Shown here in pieces: positions 9,098-18,140 of a stretch of DNA of 64,000 bases (the stretch's first letter is position 1; each line of letters opens with the position of its first letter). The stretch lies in the NCBI GenBank assembly GCA_044233745.1, contig JBIIJN010000004.1:1-64000 (forward strand), in the 5' to 3' direction. A program made the position numbers and the translations under genes. Below the pieces are notes generated by a model. That model saw only the letters and a list, made by a program, of their open reading frames with translations, was not told the DNA's origin and did no database searches. Source of the stretch: UBA6165 sp044233745. GTDB lineage: Bacteria > Bacteroidota > Bacteroidia > Flavobacteriales_D > Crocinitomicaceae.

Positions 9098-9203
9098 TCT
9101 TTCTAAAATCTTAACGGTGAAAGGCGGGACACATTTTTGGTTCCGCTTTTTTGATTTCCCGACATTCAAAAACAAAGTCAAGACTTCAAATTGCTGAAAT
9201 GAC

Positions 9204-9211
9204 TACTTTTG
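9204..9211 (+). promoter_or_regulatory. -7 promoter element TACTTTTG
   Basis: TACTTTTG lies 17 nt before ATG 9229 and inside a longer in-frame extension starting at 9151, which supports the downstream start for the M48 lipoprotein. Confidence 0.6.
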
Positions 9212-9228
9212 CAACAAATTATTTAAGA

Positions 9229-10020
9229 ATGAAAAATCGATATCTTTTAATTGCACTCACATTGATGTTTGCTTCTTGCGGCAGTAAAGACGGCAAACCA
9301 GGAAATGCCTTTAACTTGTTTACAATAGAAGATGACAAAACATTTGGCGCTCAGGTGAATGCTGAAATACTTTCTAAACCTCAAGAATTCCCGATTTTAG
9401 ATCCAGTTCAATACAAGGAGGTTTATGACTACATCAATGGCGTGAAAGAAACACTTTTGAACACGGGCGAAGTACGCTATGCTAAAGAATTCAATTGGGA
9501 AATCAGAATTATAAACGACACCACATTGAATGCATTTTGCACACCTGGTGGATATATTTATTTCTACACCGGCATTCTTAAGTTTTTGGATTCAGAAGAC
9601 GAATTGGCTGGCGTTTTGGGTCATGAAATTGCTCACGCTGATTTGCGCCACTCCACCAGTCAGATGACGAAAATGTTTGGGGTTAGTGTAATCTCCAGCT
9701 ATCTTTTAGGAAACAACGAAATGGCCAATCAAATTACCCAAGCGCTTATTGGCTTGAAATTTTCACGGACGCACGAATCTGAAGCCGACTACAACTCAGT
9801 AAAATACCTTTGTAAAACGCCATACAACGCTGCTGGCGGAGCTGGATTCTTTGAGAAAATATCAGCACTTGGAGGCGCCGGAGTACCAGAATTTTTGAGT
9901 ACACACCCAAGTCCAGACAACAGAATCGAAGCTTTCCATAACCACAAAACAACATTTGGATGTCAAGGAAACGAAGATTTCAAAACAAGATACAAAACCG
10001 TAATGAGTAAATTGCCTTAG
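9229..10020 (+). CDS. M48-family zinc metalloprotease, lipoprotein
   Basis: A 263-residue lipoprotein protease. The start at 9229 gives a lipoprotein signal with lipobox MFASCGS; the longer frame from 9151 would cross the promoter. The zinc site is HEIAH at residues 132-136, with the third ligand in ESEADY near residue 183. The segment THPSPDNRIEAF near the C-terminus is also typical of M48 (BepA/LoiP-like) peptidases, which degrade or help fold envelope proteins at the outer membrane. Nif3 follows 2 nt downstream, although the functions are unrelated. The envelope quality-control role comes from the family. Confidence 0.9.
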   Translation: MKNRYLLIALTLMFASCGSKDGKPGNAFNLFTIEDDKTFGAQVNAEILSKPQEFPILDPVQYKEVYDYINGVKETLLNTGEVRYAKEFNWEIRIINDTTLNAFCTPGGYIYFYTGILKFLDSEDELAGVLGHEIAHADLRHSTSQMTKMFGVSVISSYLLGNNEMANQITQALIGLKFSRTHESEADYNSVKYLCKTPYNAAGGAGFFEKISALGGAGVPEFLSTHPSPDNRIEAFHNHKTTFGCQGNEDFKTRYKTVMSKLP

Positions 10021-10022
10021 TC

Positions 10023-11117
10023 TTGAAAATCAAAGAAATCATACAGCACCTTGAGTCGCATGCGCCACTTTCAACCCAAGAAAGCTACGACAACTCAGGA
10101 CTCATTTGCGGCGATTCGAATGGAGTAATCTCGGGAATTCTACTTGCCTTGGACTGCACTGAAGCCATTGTAAATGAAGCCATTGAGAAGAAGTGCAATA
10201 TGATTATTGCCCACCACCCTATTGTTTTCAAGGGACTTAAAAGTTTTACAGGGAAAAACTATGTAGAACGCACCGTAATCAAAGCCATTAAAAACGACAT
10301 TGCGATTTATGCCATCCACACCAATTTAGACAATTATCGTTTTGGTGTGAATTACAAAATTGGCACTTTGCTGGGCTTAAAAAATCTGCGCATTTTGGAG
10401 CCCAAGCGCGACAATCAAGTAAAACTGGTGATCTTTGTTCCCCAAGCACATGCCATTGCAGTTCGAGAAGCCATGTGCGAAGCCGGTGCTGGTAAAATAG
10501 GCAATTACGATTCATGTAGTTTTAGCACCTCAGGCGATGGCACCTTCCGCGCTTTAAAAGGGTCAAATCCTTTTGTTGGCGAAGCCGATCAACTGCACAC
10601 AGAAAATGAAACACGTCTAGAGCTCATTTGCAGAAACGAGCAATTAAGTGCCGTGTTGAGCGCCATGCAAACCGCGCATCCATATGAAGAAGTGGCCTGC
10701 GATATTATTCCTTTGAAAAATCAAGACCCCTATCAAGGAGCAGGTATGATTGGTGAATTGGAAAAACCATTGCCCGCAAACGAATTCTTGTCGCTGCTCA
10801 AAGAAACTTTTCGTTGTGGCATCATAAAACATACGGAGCTCTGTAAAGAAAACATCGAACGTGTCGCATTTTGTGGCGGTTCAGGTAGTTTTCTATTGAA
10901 CAAAGCCAAAGCTTCAAATGCAGATATTTTTATCACTAGCGATTACAAATACCATGATTTTTTTGATGCCGAAAATCGAATTATTATAGCAGATATTGGA
11001 CATTACGAATCGGAACAATTTACAACAGAATTAATTGCCGACTTGTTGAAAGAAAAAAATATTACCTTTGCAGTCCGTTTTGCGGAAACAAATACAAATC
11101 CAGTTAAATATTTTTAA
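10023..11117 (+). CDS. Nif3-like dinuclear metal-centre protein
   Basis: A 364-residue protein of the NIF3/YqfO family, which forms hexameric rings with a dinuclear metal site; some members act as GTP cyclohydrolase-like or salvage enzymes, but the role is generally unsettled. Metal-binding segments visible are IIAHHPIVFKG near residue 65, the HTNLDN segment near 100, and a C-terminal GHYESEQFT. The central PII-like insertion (about 130-235, with the HPYEEVACDI motif) marks the long YqfO form. The start codon is TTG at 10023, 2 nt after the preceding stop. The next gene follows after 5 nt and is a common neighbour of nif3 in Bacteroidota. Confidence 0.9.
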   Translation: MKIKEIIQHLESHAPLSTQESYDNSGLICGDSNGVISGILLALDCTEAIVNEAIEKKCNMIIAHHPIVFKGLKSFTGKNYVERTVIKAIKNDIAIYAIHTNLDNYRFGVNYKIGTLLGLKNLRILEPKRDNQVKLVIFVPQAHAIAVREAMCEAGAGKIGNYDSCSFSTSGDGTFRALKGSNPFVGEADQLHTENETRLELICRNEQLSAVLSAMQTAHPYEEVACDIIPLKNQDPYQGAGMIGELEKPLPANEFLSLLKETFRCGIIKHTELCKENIERVAFCGGSGSFLLNKAKASNADIFITSDYKYHDFFDAENRIIIADIGHYESEQFTTELIADLLKEKNITFAVRFAETNTNPVKYF

Positions 11118-11122
11118 AATAT

Positions 11123-11863
11123 ATGGCTACCAAGACCAAAGCAGAAATCGGTGTATCAGAAAAACTAGATGCATTGTACAAATTACAAACAATTGATTCT
11201 CAAGTTGATAAACTTAGAACTGTTCGAGGCGAATTGCCTTTAGAGGTTCAAGATTTAGAAGACGAAATTGTAGGGTTAACTACGCGTGCAGAAAAGATCA
11301 AAGAAGAACTAAAAGAACTAGAAAATCTTGGTTTGGCACACAAAAACACCATTGCAGAAGCAAATGCAGCCATTAAGAAATATACTGAGCAGCAAAAAAA
11401 TGTGCGCAACAACCGTGAATACGAATCGTTGAGCAAAGAAATTGAATTCCAAACATTGGAAATTCAGTTGAGCGAAAAACGAATCAAAGAAAACAAGTTC
11501 GCCATAGACAACAAAAAAGAAATTCTTGTTGAAGCTGATGCGCGTTTAGCAGGTCGTCAAGCCGATTTAGATGCAAAAAAAGGTGAGCTCGACGAAATCA
11601 TTGCTGAAACTGAAAAAGACGAGAAGGAATTGATGAAAAAATCATCGGCAGCACGCGAGAACATCGACGAGCGTTTGCTTTTTGCATACGATAAACTTCG
11701 ATCAAACTCTAAAAATGGTTTGGCAGTTGTTCAAATCGTGCGTAACTCATGTGGAGGTTGTTTCAACAGCATTCCACCACAGCGCCAGATGGAAATTGAA
11801 ATGCGAAAGAAAATTACAATTTGCGAGCACTGTGGTCGCATCCTAGTGCCGAATCAGGACTAA
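11123..11863 (+). CDS. Coiled-coil zinc-ribbon protein (zf-RING_7 / CdsZ type)
   Basis: A 246-residue cytoplasmic protein. Residues about 15-185 are heptad-rich and highly charged, predicting a long antiparallel coiled coil. The C-terminus holds a zinc ribbon, CGGCFNSIPPQ then CEHCGRI, with four Cys. Similar proteins are annotated as C4-type zinc ribbon domain proteins and are thought to bind nucleic acid or act in Nif3-linked processes. It starts 5 nt after nif3 and is followed by a terminator at 11872, closing the M48-nif3-zinc ribbon unit. Confidence 0.88.
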   Translation: MATKTKAEIGVSEKLDALYKLQTIDSQVDKLRTVRGELPLEVQDLEDEIVGLTTRAEKIKEELKELENLGLAHKNTIAEANAAIKKYTEQQKNVRNNREYESLSKEIEFQTLEIQLSEKRIKENKFAIDNKKEILVEADARLAGRQADLDAKKGELDEIIAETEKDEKELMKKSSAARENIDERLLFAYDKLRSNSKNGLAVVQIVRNSCGGCFNSIPPQRQMEIEMRKKITICEHCGRILVPNQD

Positions 11864-11871
11864 ATAATTGA

Positions 11872-11905
11872 AAAGCAGTATCGGCAGATGCTGCTTTTTT
11901 TTTTT
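11872..11905 (+). terminator. Rho-independent terminator
   Basis: A 10-bp stem AAGCAGTATC / GATGCTGCTT with one G-U pair, a 4-nt loop and a T11 tract. It ends the unit closing at 11863. Confidence 0.85.
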
Positions 11906-11928
11906 GAAACATTATTACGATTATTGAA

Positions 11929-13074
11929 ATGAAATCTTGGTATAGCAGAAATTTTAAATTAGGTGTTCTTGGTGGTGGTCAATTGGGGCGAATGCTGCTC
12001 CAAGAATCGCCCAACATCGATGTTCGTTTGTGCATCATGGACAAGGACCCCAATGCTCCAGCTTCGAGATTGGCTCATGAATTTTGCAATGAAGACATCT
12101 TGAATTATGAAGCCGTATTGGCATTTGGTCAAGATAAGGATGTGCTTACAGTAGAAATTGAAAATGTGAATATTGAAGCACTCGAGACCTTGGAGAAACA
12201 AGGGAAAAAAGTATTTCCTCAGCCGCGTGTTTTGAGAATCATCAAAGACAAAGGCATTCAAAAACAGTTTTATGCAGACCATGGCATACCAACAGCGCCA
12301 TTTCAACTCTGCGCCAATGCTGCCGAGTTTAAAAGCAAAATATCGAAATTGCCAGTCGTTCAAAAACTCTGTGTTGGTGGCTACGATGGCAAAGGAGTTC
12401 AAATAATCAAAAATGAAAGCGACTTAGAGCATCTATTTGATGAACCCAATATGTTGGAGGAAATGGTGGATTTCGAAAAAGAAATCTCAGTGATCGTAGC
12501 ACGAAACGAATCCGGTCAAATCACACATTTCCCTGTAGTGGAATGTGAATTCAACCCAAAAGCCAATTTGGTTGAGTTTCTGTTTTCGCCTGCCATCATC
12601 AGCGAAGCCATTGAAGAAGAAGCCATTTCAATTGCAAAAAAAACGATAGAAGCGTTGGACATGGTTGGCTTGTTGGCAGTAGAAATGTTTGTCACCAAGC
12701 AAGGTAAAGTTTTGGTAAACGAAGCCGCTCCTAGACCCCATAACAGCGGTCACCACACTATTGAATGCAATACTACGTCTCAATTTGGTCAACACCTGCG
12801 CGCCATTTTGAATTTGCCTTTAGGTAGCACAAAACTGATTCGCCCCGGCGTCATGATCAACCTCTTGGGTGAAGCGGGATACAGCGGATCTGTGCACTAC
12901 GAAAATATTGATAAAGCCTTGGCAATACCCGGTGTTTTTGTTCACATCTATGGGAAAACTGAAACAAAACCATTCCGAAAAATGGGACATATCACTGCAG
13001 TGGGTCGAGATTTAAATGCCGCCATTAAAAAAGCAAAAGAGGTGCAAAACTTGGTGCGCGTAATCGCTAAATAA
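11929..13074 (+). CDS. purK: N5-carboxyaminoimidazole ribonucleotide synthase
   Basis: PurK converts AIR, bicarbonate and ATP to N5-CAIR in purine synthesis. The 381-residue protein starts with the nucleotide-binding KLGVLGGGQLGRMLLQ and continues with the ATP-grasp fold: LCVGGYDGKGVQ near residue 147, EKEISVIVARN near 185, and the metal-binding VNEAAPRPHNSGHHT near 265. The length is normal for the family. PurE is not adjacent here. The gene begins after the terminator at 11872-11905 and appears to be transcribed on its own. Confidence 0.95.
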   Translation: MKSWYSRNFKLGVLGGGQLGRMLLQESPNIDVRLCIMDKDPNAPASRLAHEFCNEDILNYEAVLAFGQDKDVLTVEIENVNIEALETLEKQGKKVFPQPRVLRIIKDKGIQKQFYADHGIPTAPFQLCANAAEFKSKISKLPVVQKLCVGGYDGKGVQIIKNESDLEHLFDEPNMLEEMVDFEKEISVIVARNESGQITHFPVVECEFNPKANLVEFLFSPAIISEAIEEEAISIAKKTIEALDMVGLLAVEMFVTKQGKVLVNEAAPRPHNSGHHTIECNTTSQFGQHLRAILNLPLGSTKLIRPGVMINLLGEAGYSGSVHYENIDKALAIPGVFVHIYGKTETKPFRKMGHITAVGRDLNAAIKKAKEVQNLVRVIAK

Positions 13075-13209
13075 GCCTTGCTATGCGAAGCATGAATAAA
13101 TCCGTTGAAAACATCTGAAGCTATCATGGACTTTCATTTGAATTTAATTTATCTTTAGCCCTGAATTTATATTAGCTTCCTCATTTGGAGGACATAAACC
13201 TGATACATT

Positions 13210-14583
13210 ATGAAGAAAACTTTACACATGGCATGCCTTGTTTTATTAACGGGTCTTAGTCATTTATCTTTTGCCCAGCGCGACTCAAGCGTTTCAGTGG
13301 TTAATCGCAGTGCAGCACTTTTACTGATTGATGAAGGCGACAGGCTTTTTGAAGAAGGTCAAGTGCGATCGGCTATGGTGAAATACAACGATGCTGTGGA
13401 TAAAAATCCTTTTTCATCAAGAGCGCATTTTGGTGTTGCCAATTGTCAGTACAAAATATTAAACTACGGTTTTGCAGAAAAATCGGCAACAACGGCTTTT
13501 GATCTTGATGCTGAATATGGTGACGCTGCTTTTCTTTTGGCTTCCGCGAAACACCGCCTAAACAAGCTAGATGAGGCCAAGCAATTTTACCAACTCGCCA
13601 TGGAATTGTATAAAAAAGGGGAGGTAAAAGATTTGAACATTCCTTTTCTTTTGGAATGTGTCGCTTTGGCGCAAAAAGCAATCCCAGAAGGTTCTCGCTT
13701 GAAAAGAAAACCAATGCTCGGCGCCAACAGCGACTTCATGGACTACTCACCTGTGCTATTTGACGGTGGGAAAAAATTATTCTTTGTGTCTCGCCGCAAC
13801 AATACGACTGGTGGTATGAGAAATCCAGCAGACCAAGTGTATTTTGAAGATATTTATTATGCCGTTTGGAACCCGAAAACCTCTGAATGGGATTCTGTGA
13901 CCAATAAAATCGGCAAACTGAACTCTGCTGGTTTTGATGCAGTTTCGCATATTTCAGCAGATGGAACTTTACTTTTCGTAACGGTAAACAACACCATGGT
14001 TCCAAAAGTGAAAATGAAAAACAGAACTGGTTCATCCGATATTGCCATGGTGAAATTGGGAAAAAACGGTGTTTGGCCAGCGCCTAAAGTAATCCAAGGC
14101 GGCATCAATTCTGATTTCTTTGAAGGTTCACCTACCCTGACGGCAGACGGTAAAATCATGTATTTTGCCGCGCAACGAAGAACCAGTGATGGATCTGGCA
14201 CAGAAATTATGATGAGTCAGTTAGTTGGAAAAACTTGGAGCAAAGCTGTGGCTCTTGTAGGTGAAATCAACAACAAAGGTCGCCAAACAACCCCTTCTGT
14301 TAGTGCAGATGGAAATTATCTGTTTTTTAGTTCAGATAGTCATTTGGGCATGGGTGGATACGATATTTTTGTATCGAAAAAACAAGGCAATGCATGGTCG
14401 AAACCCGTAAATCTTGGTGCTGGCATCAATTCTGTGAACGACGACACGCATTTCAAATATTATCCAGAATGGAAAATGGCTGTTTTGGCTTCTATTGAAG
14501 TTACAGACAATAAAGCTACATACAACATGTACACCATTGATATGAGCAAGTTTGATTTAGAATCACTTAAATTTGAATGGTAA
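13210..14583 (+). CDS. Exported TPR / PD40 beta-propeller protein
   Basis: A 457-residue exported protein. A signal peptide (cleavage after LSFAQ) is followed by TPR-like helices over about 30-160. The rest consists of WD40-like (PD40) propeller blades, each with a motif such as DYSPVLFDGGKKLFF, SHISADGTLLFV, GSPTLTADGKIMYFA or TPSVSADGNYLFFSS. This order recalls PorE-type proteins that link T9SS to peptidoglycan, but the OmpA-like C-terminal domain of those proteins is absent. It may be a peptidoglycan-free paralogue or an unrelated envelope scaffold. It stands alone between purK and the Cys-rich gene. Confidence 0.8.
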   Translation: MKKTLHMACLVLLTGLSHLSFAQRDSSVSVVNRSAALLLIDEGDRLFEEGQVRSAMVKYNDAVDKNPFSSRAHFGVANCQYKILNYGFAEKSATTAFDLDAEYGDAAFLLASAKHRLNKLDEAKQFYQLAMELYKKGEVKDLNIPFLLECVALAQKAIPEGSRLKRKPMLGANSDFMDYSPVLFDGGKKLFFVSRRNNTTGGMRNPADQVYFEDIYYAVWNPKTSEWDSVTNKIGKLNSAGFDAVSHISADGTLLFVTVNNTMVPKVKMKNRTGSSDIAMVKLGKNGVWPAPKVIQGGINSDFFEGSPTLTADGKIMYFAAQRRTSDGSGTEIMMSQLVGKTWSKAVALVGEINNKGRQTTPSVSADGNYLFFSSDSHLGMGGYDIFVSKKQGNAWSKPVNLGAGINSVNDDTHFKYYPEWKMAVLASIEVTDNKATYNMYTIDMSKFDLESLKFEW

Positions 14584-14632
14584 AATTCCAAGCATGGCCA
14601 AAGTTAAAATTGGTAGATAAAAAAGAAGTCAT

Positions 14633-14640
14633 TACTTTTG
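14633..14640 (+). promoter_or_regulatory. -7 promoter element TACTTTTG
   Basis: TACTTTTG ends 4 nt before the GTG start at 14645. Since transcription starts several bases past this element, the message for the Cys-rich protein would be leaderless or nearly so. Confidence 0.6.
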
Positions 14641-14644
14641 AATA

Positions 14645-15094
14645 GTGAATTGGTTAAATCGCATAATTGTTTTTTCGCTCACAGCGCTCATTCTCAGTTT
14701 AAACATTGGGGTTGATGTGTTTCGCGTGCATTGCGACATGCGCGGCAAAACGTATGTATCGCTTCTCACAGCATATGATCCTTGTGTGGAAGAACAGCAG
14801 GATGATACACACAAAAGTTGCTGTGCCGCTGCCAGTCATTGTTCAATAGAAGACGAGGAGGAGAAAAACTCTTGCTGCGGGGAAGAACAAATCACTATTA
14901 CCTATGAACCTGATTTTTTCCATAAAATCGAAAGCAAAATCTTTGCCGATGCGTGGGATTACCCGCTTGTTTCCAACTTTAGCTTTTCAAGAAAAACCGC
15001 GTTAGCTGAAACCGCTACGCTACCCCAATTCCCGCTCCCCCCTCCCAAAAGTGGACGAGAAATTCTTTCCCTTCATGCTGTATTAAGAATTTGA
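14645..15094 (+). CDS. Cys-rich membrane-anchored protein paired with a TonB receptor
   Basis: A 149-residue protein starting at GTG. One hydrophobic segment (about residues 5-25) would anchor or export it. It then carries HCDMRGKTY, two CC pairs (KSCCAAASHC and NSCCGEE) and a Pro-rich PLPPPKSGRE tail. This resembles the small group I know as HYC_CC_PP proteins, common directly upstream of TonB receptors in Bacteroidota. The Cys/His clusters suggest binding of a soft metal such as copper or zinc; that is inference. The TonB receptor starts 55 nt downstream and also carries a CC pair, which supports a joint metal-related role. Confidence 0.7.
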   Translation: MNWLNRIIVFSLTALILSLNIGVDVFRVHCDMRGKTYVSLLTAYDPCVEEQQDDTHKSCCAAASHCSIEDEEEKNSCCGEEQITITYEPDFFHKIESKIFADAWDYPLVSNFSFSRKTALAETATLPQFPLPPPKSGREILSLHAVLRI

Positions 15095-15149
15095 TGGCTT
15101 CGATGTTTAACTACTACATCGGAATTATTAATTTTCTTAATCAAACAAT

Positions 15150-17390
15150 ATGAAAACAGTTCAAAAACTAACTTTCCTCCTGATTTTGTTGAGCTCTTTG
15201 GAGTTGTCGGCGCAAATTACAGGAACAGTATTTGGCACAGATGAATTTGGCAAACGAGAAACCTTGGTCGGCGCACAAGTTTCGCTTATTTCATCAAAAA
15301 TATTTACACAAACCAATACACAAGGTAAATTTAAATTACCCGCACCAAGTGTTTTTCCAGATACTCTCGTCATTCGATTTATTGGTCATTATTCAGATAC
15401 ATTAATTCTGGAAAATGATTTGCCATTGGAACTAGAAATTACGCTTTTCAACAACAATGTGCGACCTGAAGTAATCATAGAAGCCAGACAAAATGCTACG
15501 TCTATTCTAAAAATGGAACCCTTATACGTTCAAAATCTAACAGAAAACGAATTCAGAAAAGCAGCTTGTTGCAACATCAGCGAAGCCTTTGAAACGAACG
15601 CATCTGTAGATGTGAGTATGCCAGATCCTATCAGTGGTCAAAGACGTATTCAAATGCTTGGTTTAGATGGAATTTACACCCAAATCAACTTGGAAAACAT
15701 TCCTTACTTCAGAGGGCTTTCTTATGCTTTTGGTATGTCGTCGATTCCCGGAACTTGGGCCAGTTCTATTCAGGTAACAAAAGGAACCGGCAGCGTTGTT
15801 CACGGCTACGAATCTATGGCAGGGATGATCAACATTGAGTTGAAATCTGCCGAAACGCATGATTTGTTGTATGTAAACGGCTATTTGAATCGCTTTGGTC
15901 GCGCAGAATTAAACGTTCAAACCGCGCGTCATTTCGGCACTGCAAAAAAATGGAGTTCAGCACTTTTTGTTCACGGTTCAGGCTTTTTTATGGAAGTGGA
16001 CAACAACAAAGATGGTTTCCGCGATTTTCCAATGGGTCAAACATTCAGTGCATTGAATCGCTGGAGCTACGAGGGCAAACGCTTTGAAATGAAAACTTTA
16101 ATTTCTGGTCATTTCGACAATAAAATAGGTGGACAATTGGGCTACGACCCAAGAGTTTCATCGGGATTATTTGGCTCTAAAATTGAGAACCAAGATTTTG
16201 AAGTCCTCAGCAAAATGGGCTTTTTGTTGCAAAATAGACCCAACGGAAGTATAGCATTATTGGCCAAAGGGAAAATCTACAGCAACAGCACAATGGTAGG
16301 CAACAACCAGTACCAAGGTGATGAAAAACGATTTTATTTCAACTCCATTTATAGTGATGTTTTGGGTTGTACATCAAGAAAATTCCAAACAGGCTTGAGT
16401 CTTGTTGTTGATCAATTCAACGAACGCTTGGTTAATGGAACACTCAGCCCAAAAGAATTTTCCCGATTAGAAATAATTCCAGGTGCTTATGGAGAATTCA
16501 CTTGGATCAAGGAAAAATTCAACCTGATTGCTGGTTTTAGAGGTGATTACCATAATCTGTTTGGATTTATACCAGCGCCGAGATTGCATATGAAATATTC
16601 CCCCAATAAGAAAACAGATTTCAGAATTTCCGCAGGTCGTGCTTGGCGTGTCCCGAATTTTGTTGCAGATAACACCAACATGCTCAGCACCAATAGAGTT
16701 TGGGTAAACATGGTCAATTTAGAACCAGAAATTTCTTGGAATATGGGTGGTTCATTGGTGCAAAATTTCGAACTTGCCCAAACCCCTTTCACCTTCACTT
16801 TAGATTATTTCCATACCCGCTTTGAAAAACAATTGATTGTGGACATGGAAGATCAATATTTTATTTACTTCTACAATTTACAGGGTCGTTCATTTTCAAA
16901 TACCGTTCAAGCAGAATTGACAACAGAACCAATGGATGGACTTGAGTTGAGATTTATCTACAAGTTCACAGACGTTCGCACCAGTTTCGGAGGCGTGTTT
17001 CAACAACGCATGATGGTTCCAAAACACAGGGGAATGTTCAACGCCGCCTACCGCACCAAAAACAAACGATGGGAATTTGATTTCACGACTTCTGTTATGG
17101 GCATGATGCGTTTGACTCATATCCACAATTTGGATGGAACCATGGAACCAGAAGAAACGAAAGTTTTTGCTATACTCAATGCTCAGGTGACCCACATGTG
17201 GAAAAACTGGGATTTTTATGTCGGTGGGGAAAACTTGACGAATCACATTCAACGCAATGCCATAGTGGGTGCAGATAATCCATTTGGCGCTACTTTCGAT
17301 GCTACGCGGGTTTATGCACCTATTTCTGGAATCAATGTGTATGTTGGATTCCGCTATAAAATTGCCCGAAATCACAACGAGGAGCATTAA
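15150..17390 (+). CDS. TonB-dependent outer-membrane receptor
   Basis: A 746-residue TonB-dependent receptor. A signal peptide ends near LSAQ. Residues about 24-105 form a carboxypeptidase-like regulatory domain (ITGTVFGTDEFGKRETLVGA). The plug follows, with the notable AACCNISEAFETNASVDV segment and later QVTKGTGSVVHGYESMAGMI. The remainder is a 22-strand barrel ending in a Tyr/Lys-rich strand, GINVYVGFRYK. The CC pair in the plug and the Cys-rich gene upstream suggest a metal or metal-complex substrate, probably copper-related; this is inferred from context. It is followed 95 nt later by a Crp/Fnr regulator on the same strand. Confidence 0.88.
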   Translation: MKTVQKLTFLLILLSSLELSAQITGTVFGTDEFGKRETLVGAQVSLISSKIFTQTNTQGKFKLPAPSVFPDTLVIRFIGHYSDTLILENDLPLELEITLFNNNVRPEVIIEARQNATSILKMEPLYVQNLTENEFRKAACCNISEAFETNASVDVSMPDPISGQRRIQMLGLDGIYTQINLENIPYFRGLSYAFGMSSIPGTWASSIQVTKGTGSVVHGYESMAGMINIELKSAETHDLLYVNGYLNRFGRAELNVQTARHFGTAKKWSSALFVHGSGFFMEVDNNKDGFRDFPMGQTFSALNRWSYEGKRFEMKTLISGHFDNKIGGQLGYDPRVSSGLFGSKIENQDFEVLSKMGFLLQNRPNGSIALLAKGKIYSNSTMVGNNQYQGDEKRFYFNSIYSDVLGCTSRKFQTGLSLVVDQFNERLVNGTLSPKEFSRLEIIPGAYGEFTWIKEKFNLIAGFRGDYHNLFGFIPAPRLHMKYSPNKKTDFRISAGRAWRVPNFVADNTNMLSTNRVWVNMVNLEPEISWNMGGSLVQNFELAQTPFTFTLDYFHTRFEKQLIVDMEDQYFIYFYNLQGRSFSNTVQAELTTEPMDGLELRFIYKFTDVRTSFGGVFQQRMMVPKHRGMFNAAYRTKNKRWEFDFTTSVMGMMRLTHIHNLDGTMEPEETKVFAILNAQVTHMWKNWDFYVGGENLTNHIQRNAIVGADNPFGATFDATRVYAPISGINVYVGFRYKIARNHNEEH

Positions 17391-17472
17391 AGAAAATTCA
17401 TTTTGCTGCCTTCGATTCACTGAAAACCGGAGGCAGTGAATTGAACAAAACCATTAGCTTTGTAACCTACTT

Positions 17473-17480
17473 TATCTTTG
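17473..17480 (+). promoter_or_regulatory. -7 promoter element TATCTTTG
   Basis: TATCTTTG ends 5 nt before ATG 17486 and lies inside the longer in-frame extension from 17441. It supports both the shorter start and a nearly leaderless message. Confidence 0.6.
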
Positions 17481-17485
17481 CATTT

Positions 17486-18058
17486 ATGACCTTAAGCAAC
17501 TATCTTCAAGAAAAAGGTACTTTCACCAACGACGAATTGAAACTGATAAGCGATTCATTCTCAGAGGTTTCATTTGAAAAAAAATCAATGCTACTAGAAG
17601 AAGGCAATATTTGCAGATATTTGTTCTTCATCACCTCAGGATTGGTGAAAACCTATTTCATAGACCGAAATGGGCACGAGGTCATCATTAATTTTGCATC
17701 AGAAAACTGGTGGATTACAGACATTCATAGCTTTGAAGAAAACAAAGCCAGTCGACTATACATTGAAGCCATGGAAGATACAGCATGTCTAGTGATGACC
17801 GTTCAAGACCAATATGAGCTTTTCGATAAAGTGCCCAAATTGGAACGCTTCTTTCGTATGTTGCTACAAAAACACACGGGTGCTTTGCAAGATCGACTTT
17901 TCGAACACATTGCGGCTACTGCAGAAGACAGATACGATACGTTTTTAGAACGGTATCCCAATTTGCAAAACAGATTGCCTCAACATCAAATTGCTAATTA
18001 CATCGGGGTGAGTCCAGAGTTTTTGTCGAGAATAAGGAAACGTAAAGTAAAGGGCTAA
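17486..18058 (+). CDS. Crp/Fnr-family transcriptional regulator
   Basis: A 190-residue regulator. Residues about 15-110 form the cyclic-nucleotide-binding-like beta roll (LLEEGNICRYLFFITSGLVKTYF). Residues about 140-190 form the winged helix, whose recognition region is HQIANYIGVSPEFLSRIRK. There are no N-terminal Cys residues for an iron-sulfur cluster, so it is not an Fnr-type oxygen sensor; the ligand is unknown. The start at 17486 gives the usual length for Bacteroidota members, and the promoter at 17473 excludes the longer frame. The DNA-binding C-terminus is short, ending at RKRKVKG. Likely targets are unknown; the neighbouring pirin and reductase are candidates only by position. Confidence 0.88.
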   Translation: MTLSNYLQEKGTFTNDELKLISDSFSEVSFEKKSMLLEEGNICRYLFFITSGLVKTYFIDRNGHEVIINFASENWWITDIHSFEENKASRLYIEAMEDTACLVMTVQDQYELFDKVPKLERFFRMLLQKHTGALQDRLFEHIAATAEDRYDTFLERYPNLQNRLPQHQIANYIGVSPEFLSRIRKRKVKG

Positions 18059-18117
18059 ATAAGAAAAAGTTCATTCACTTCTTGACCTAGTTCAACTTTT
18101 TTCCACTTAGATTGTTA

Positions 18118-18125
18118 TACTTTTG
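18118..18125 (+). promoter_or_regulatory. -7 promoter element TACTTTTG
   Basis: TACTTTTG lies 15 nt before ATG 18141 of the pirin gene. No -33 TTG at the usual spacing is evident. Confidence 0.5.
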
Positions 18126-18140
18126 AGCAAAATCTAAGTT

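Noticed and set aside
11959..12402. Minus-strand frame of 147 codons inside purK
   Set aside because: A shadow frame of purK without start context or family features.
16896..17420. Minus-strand frame of 174 codons over the TonB receptor end
   Set aside because: Antisense to a well-supported barrel; no promoter, no domain.
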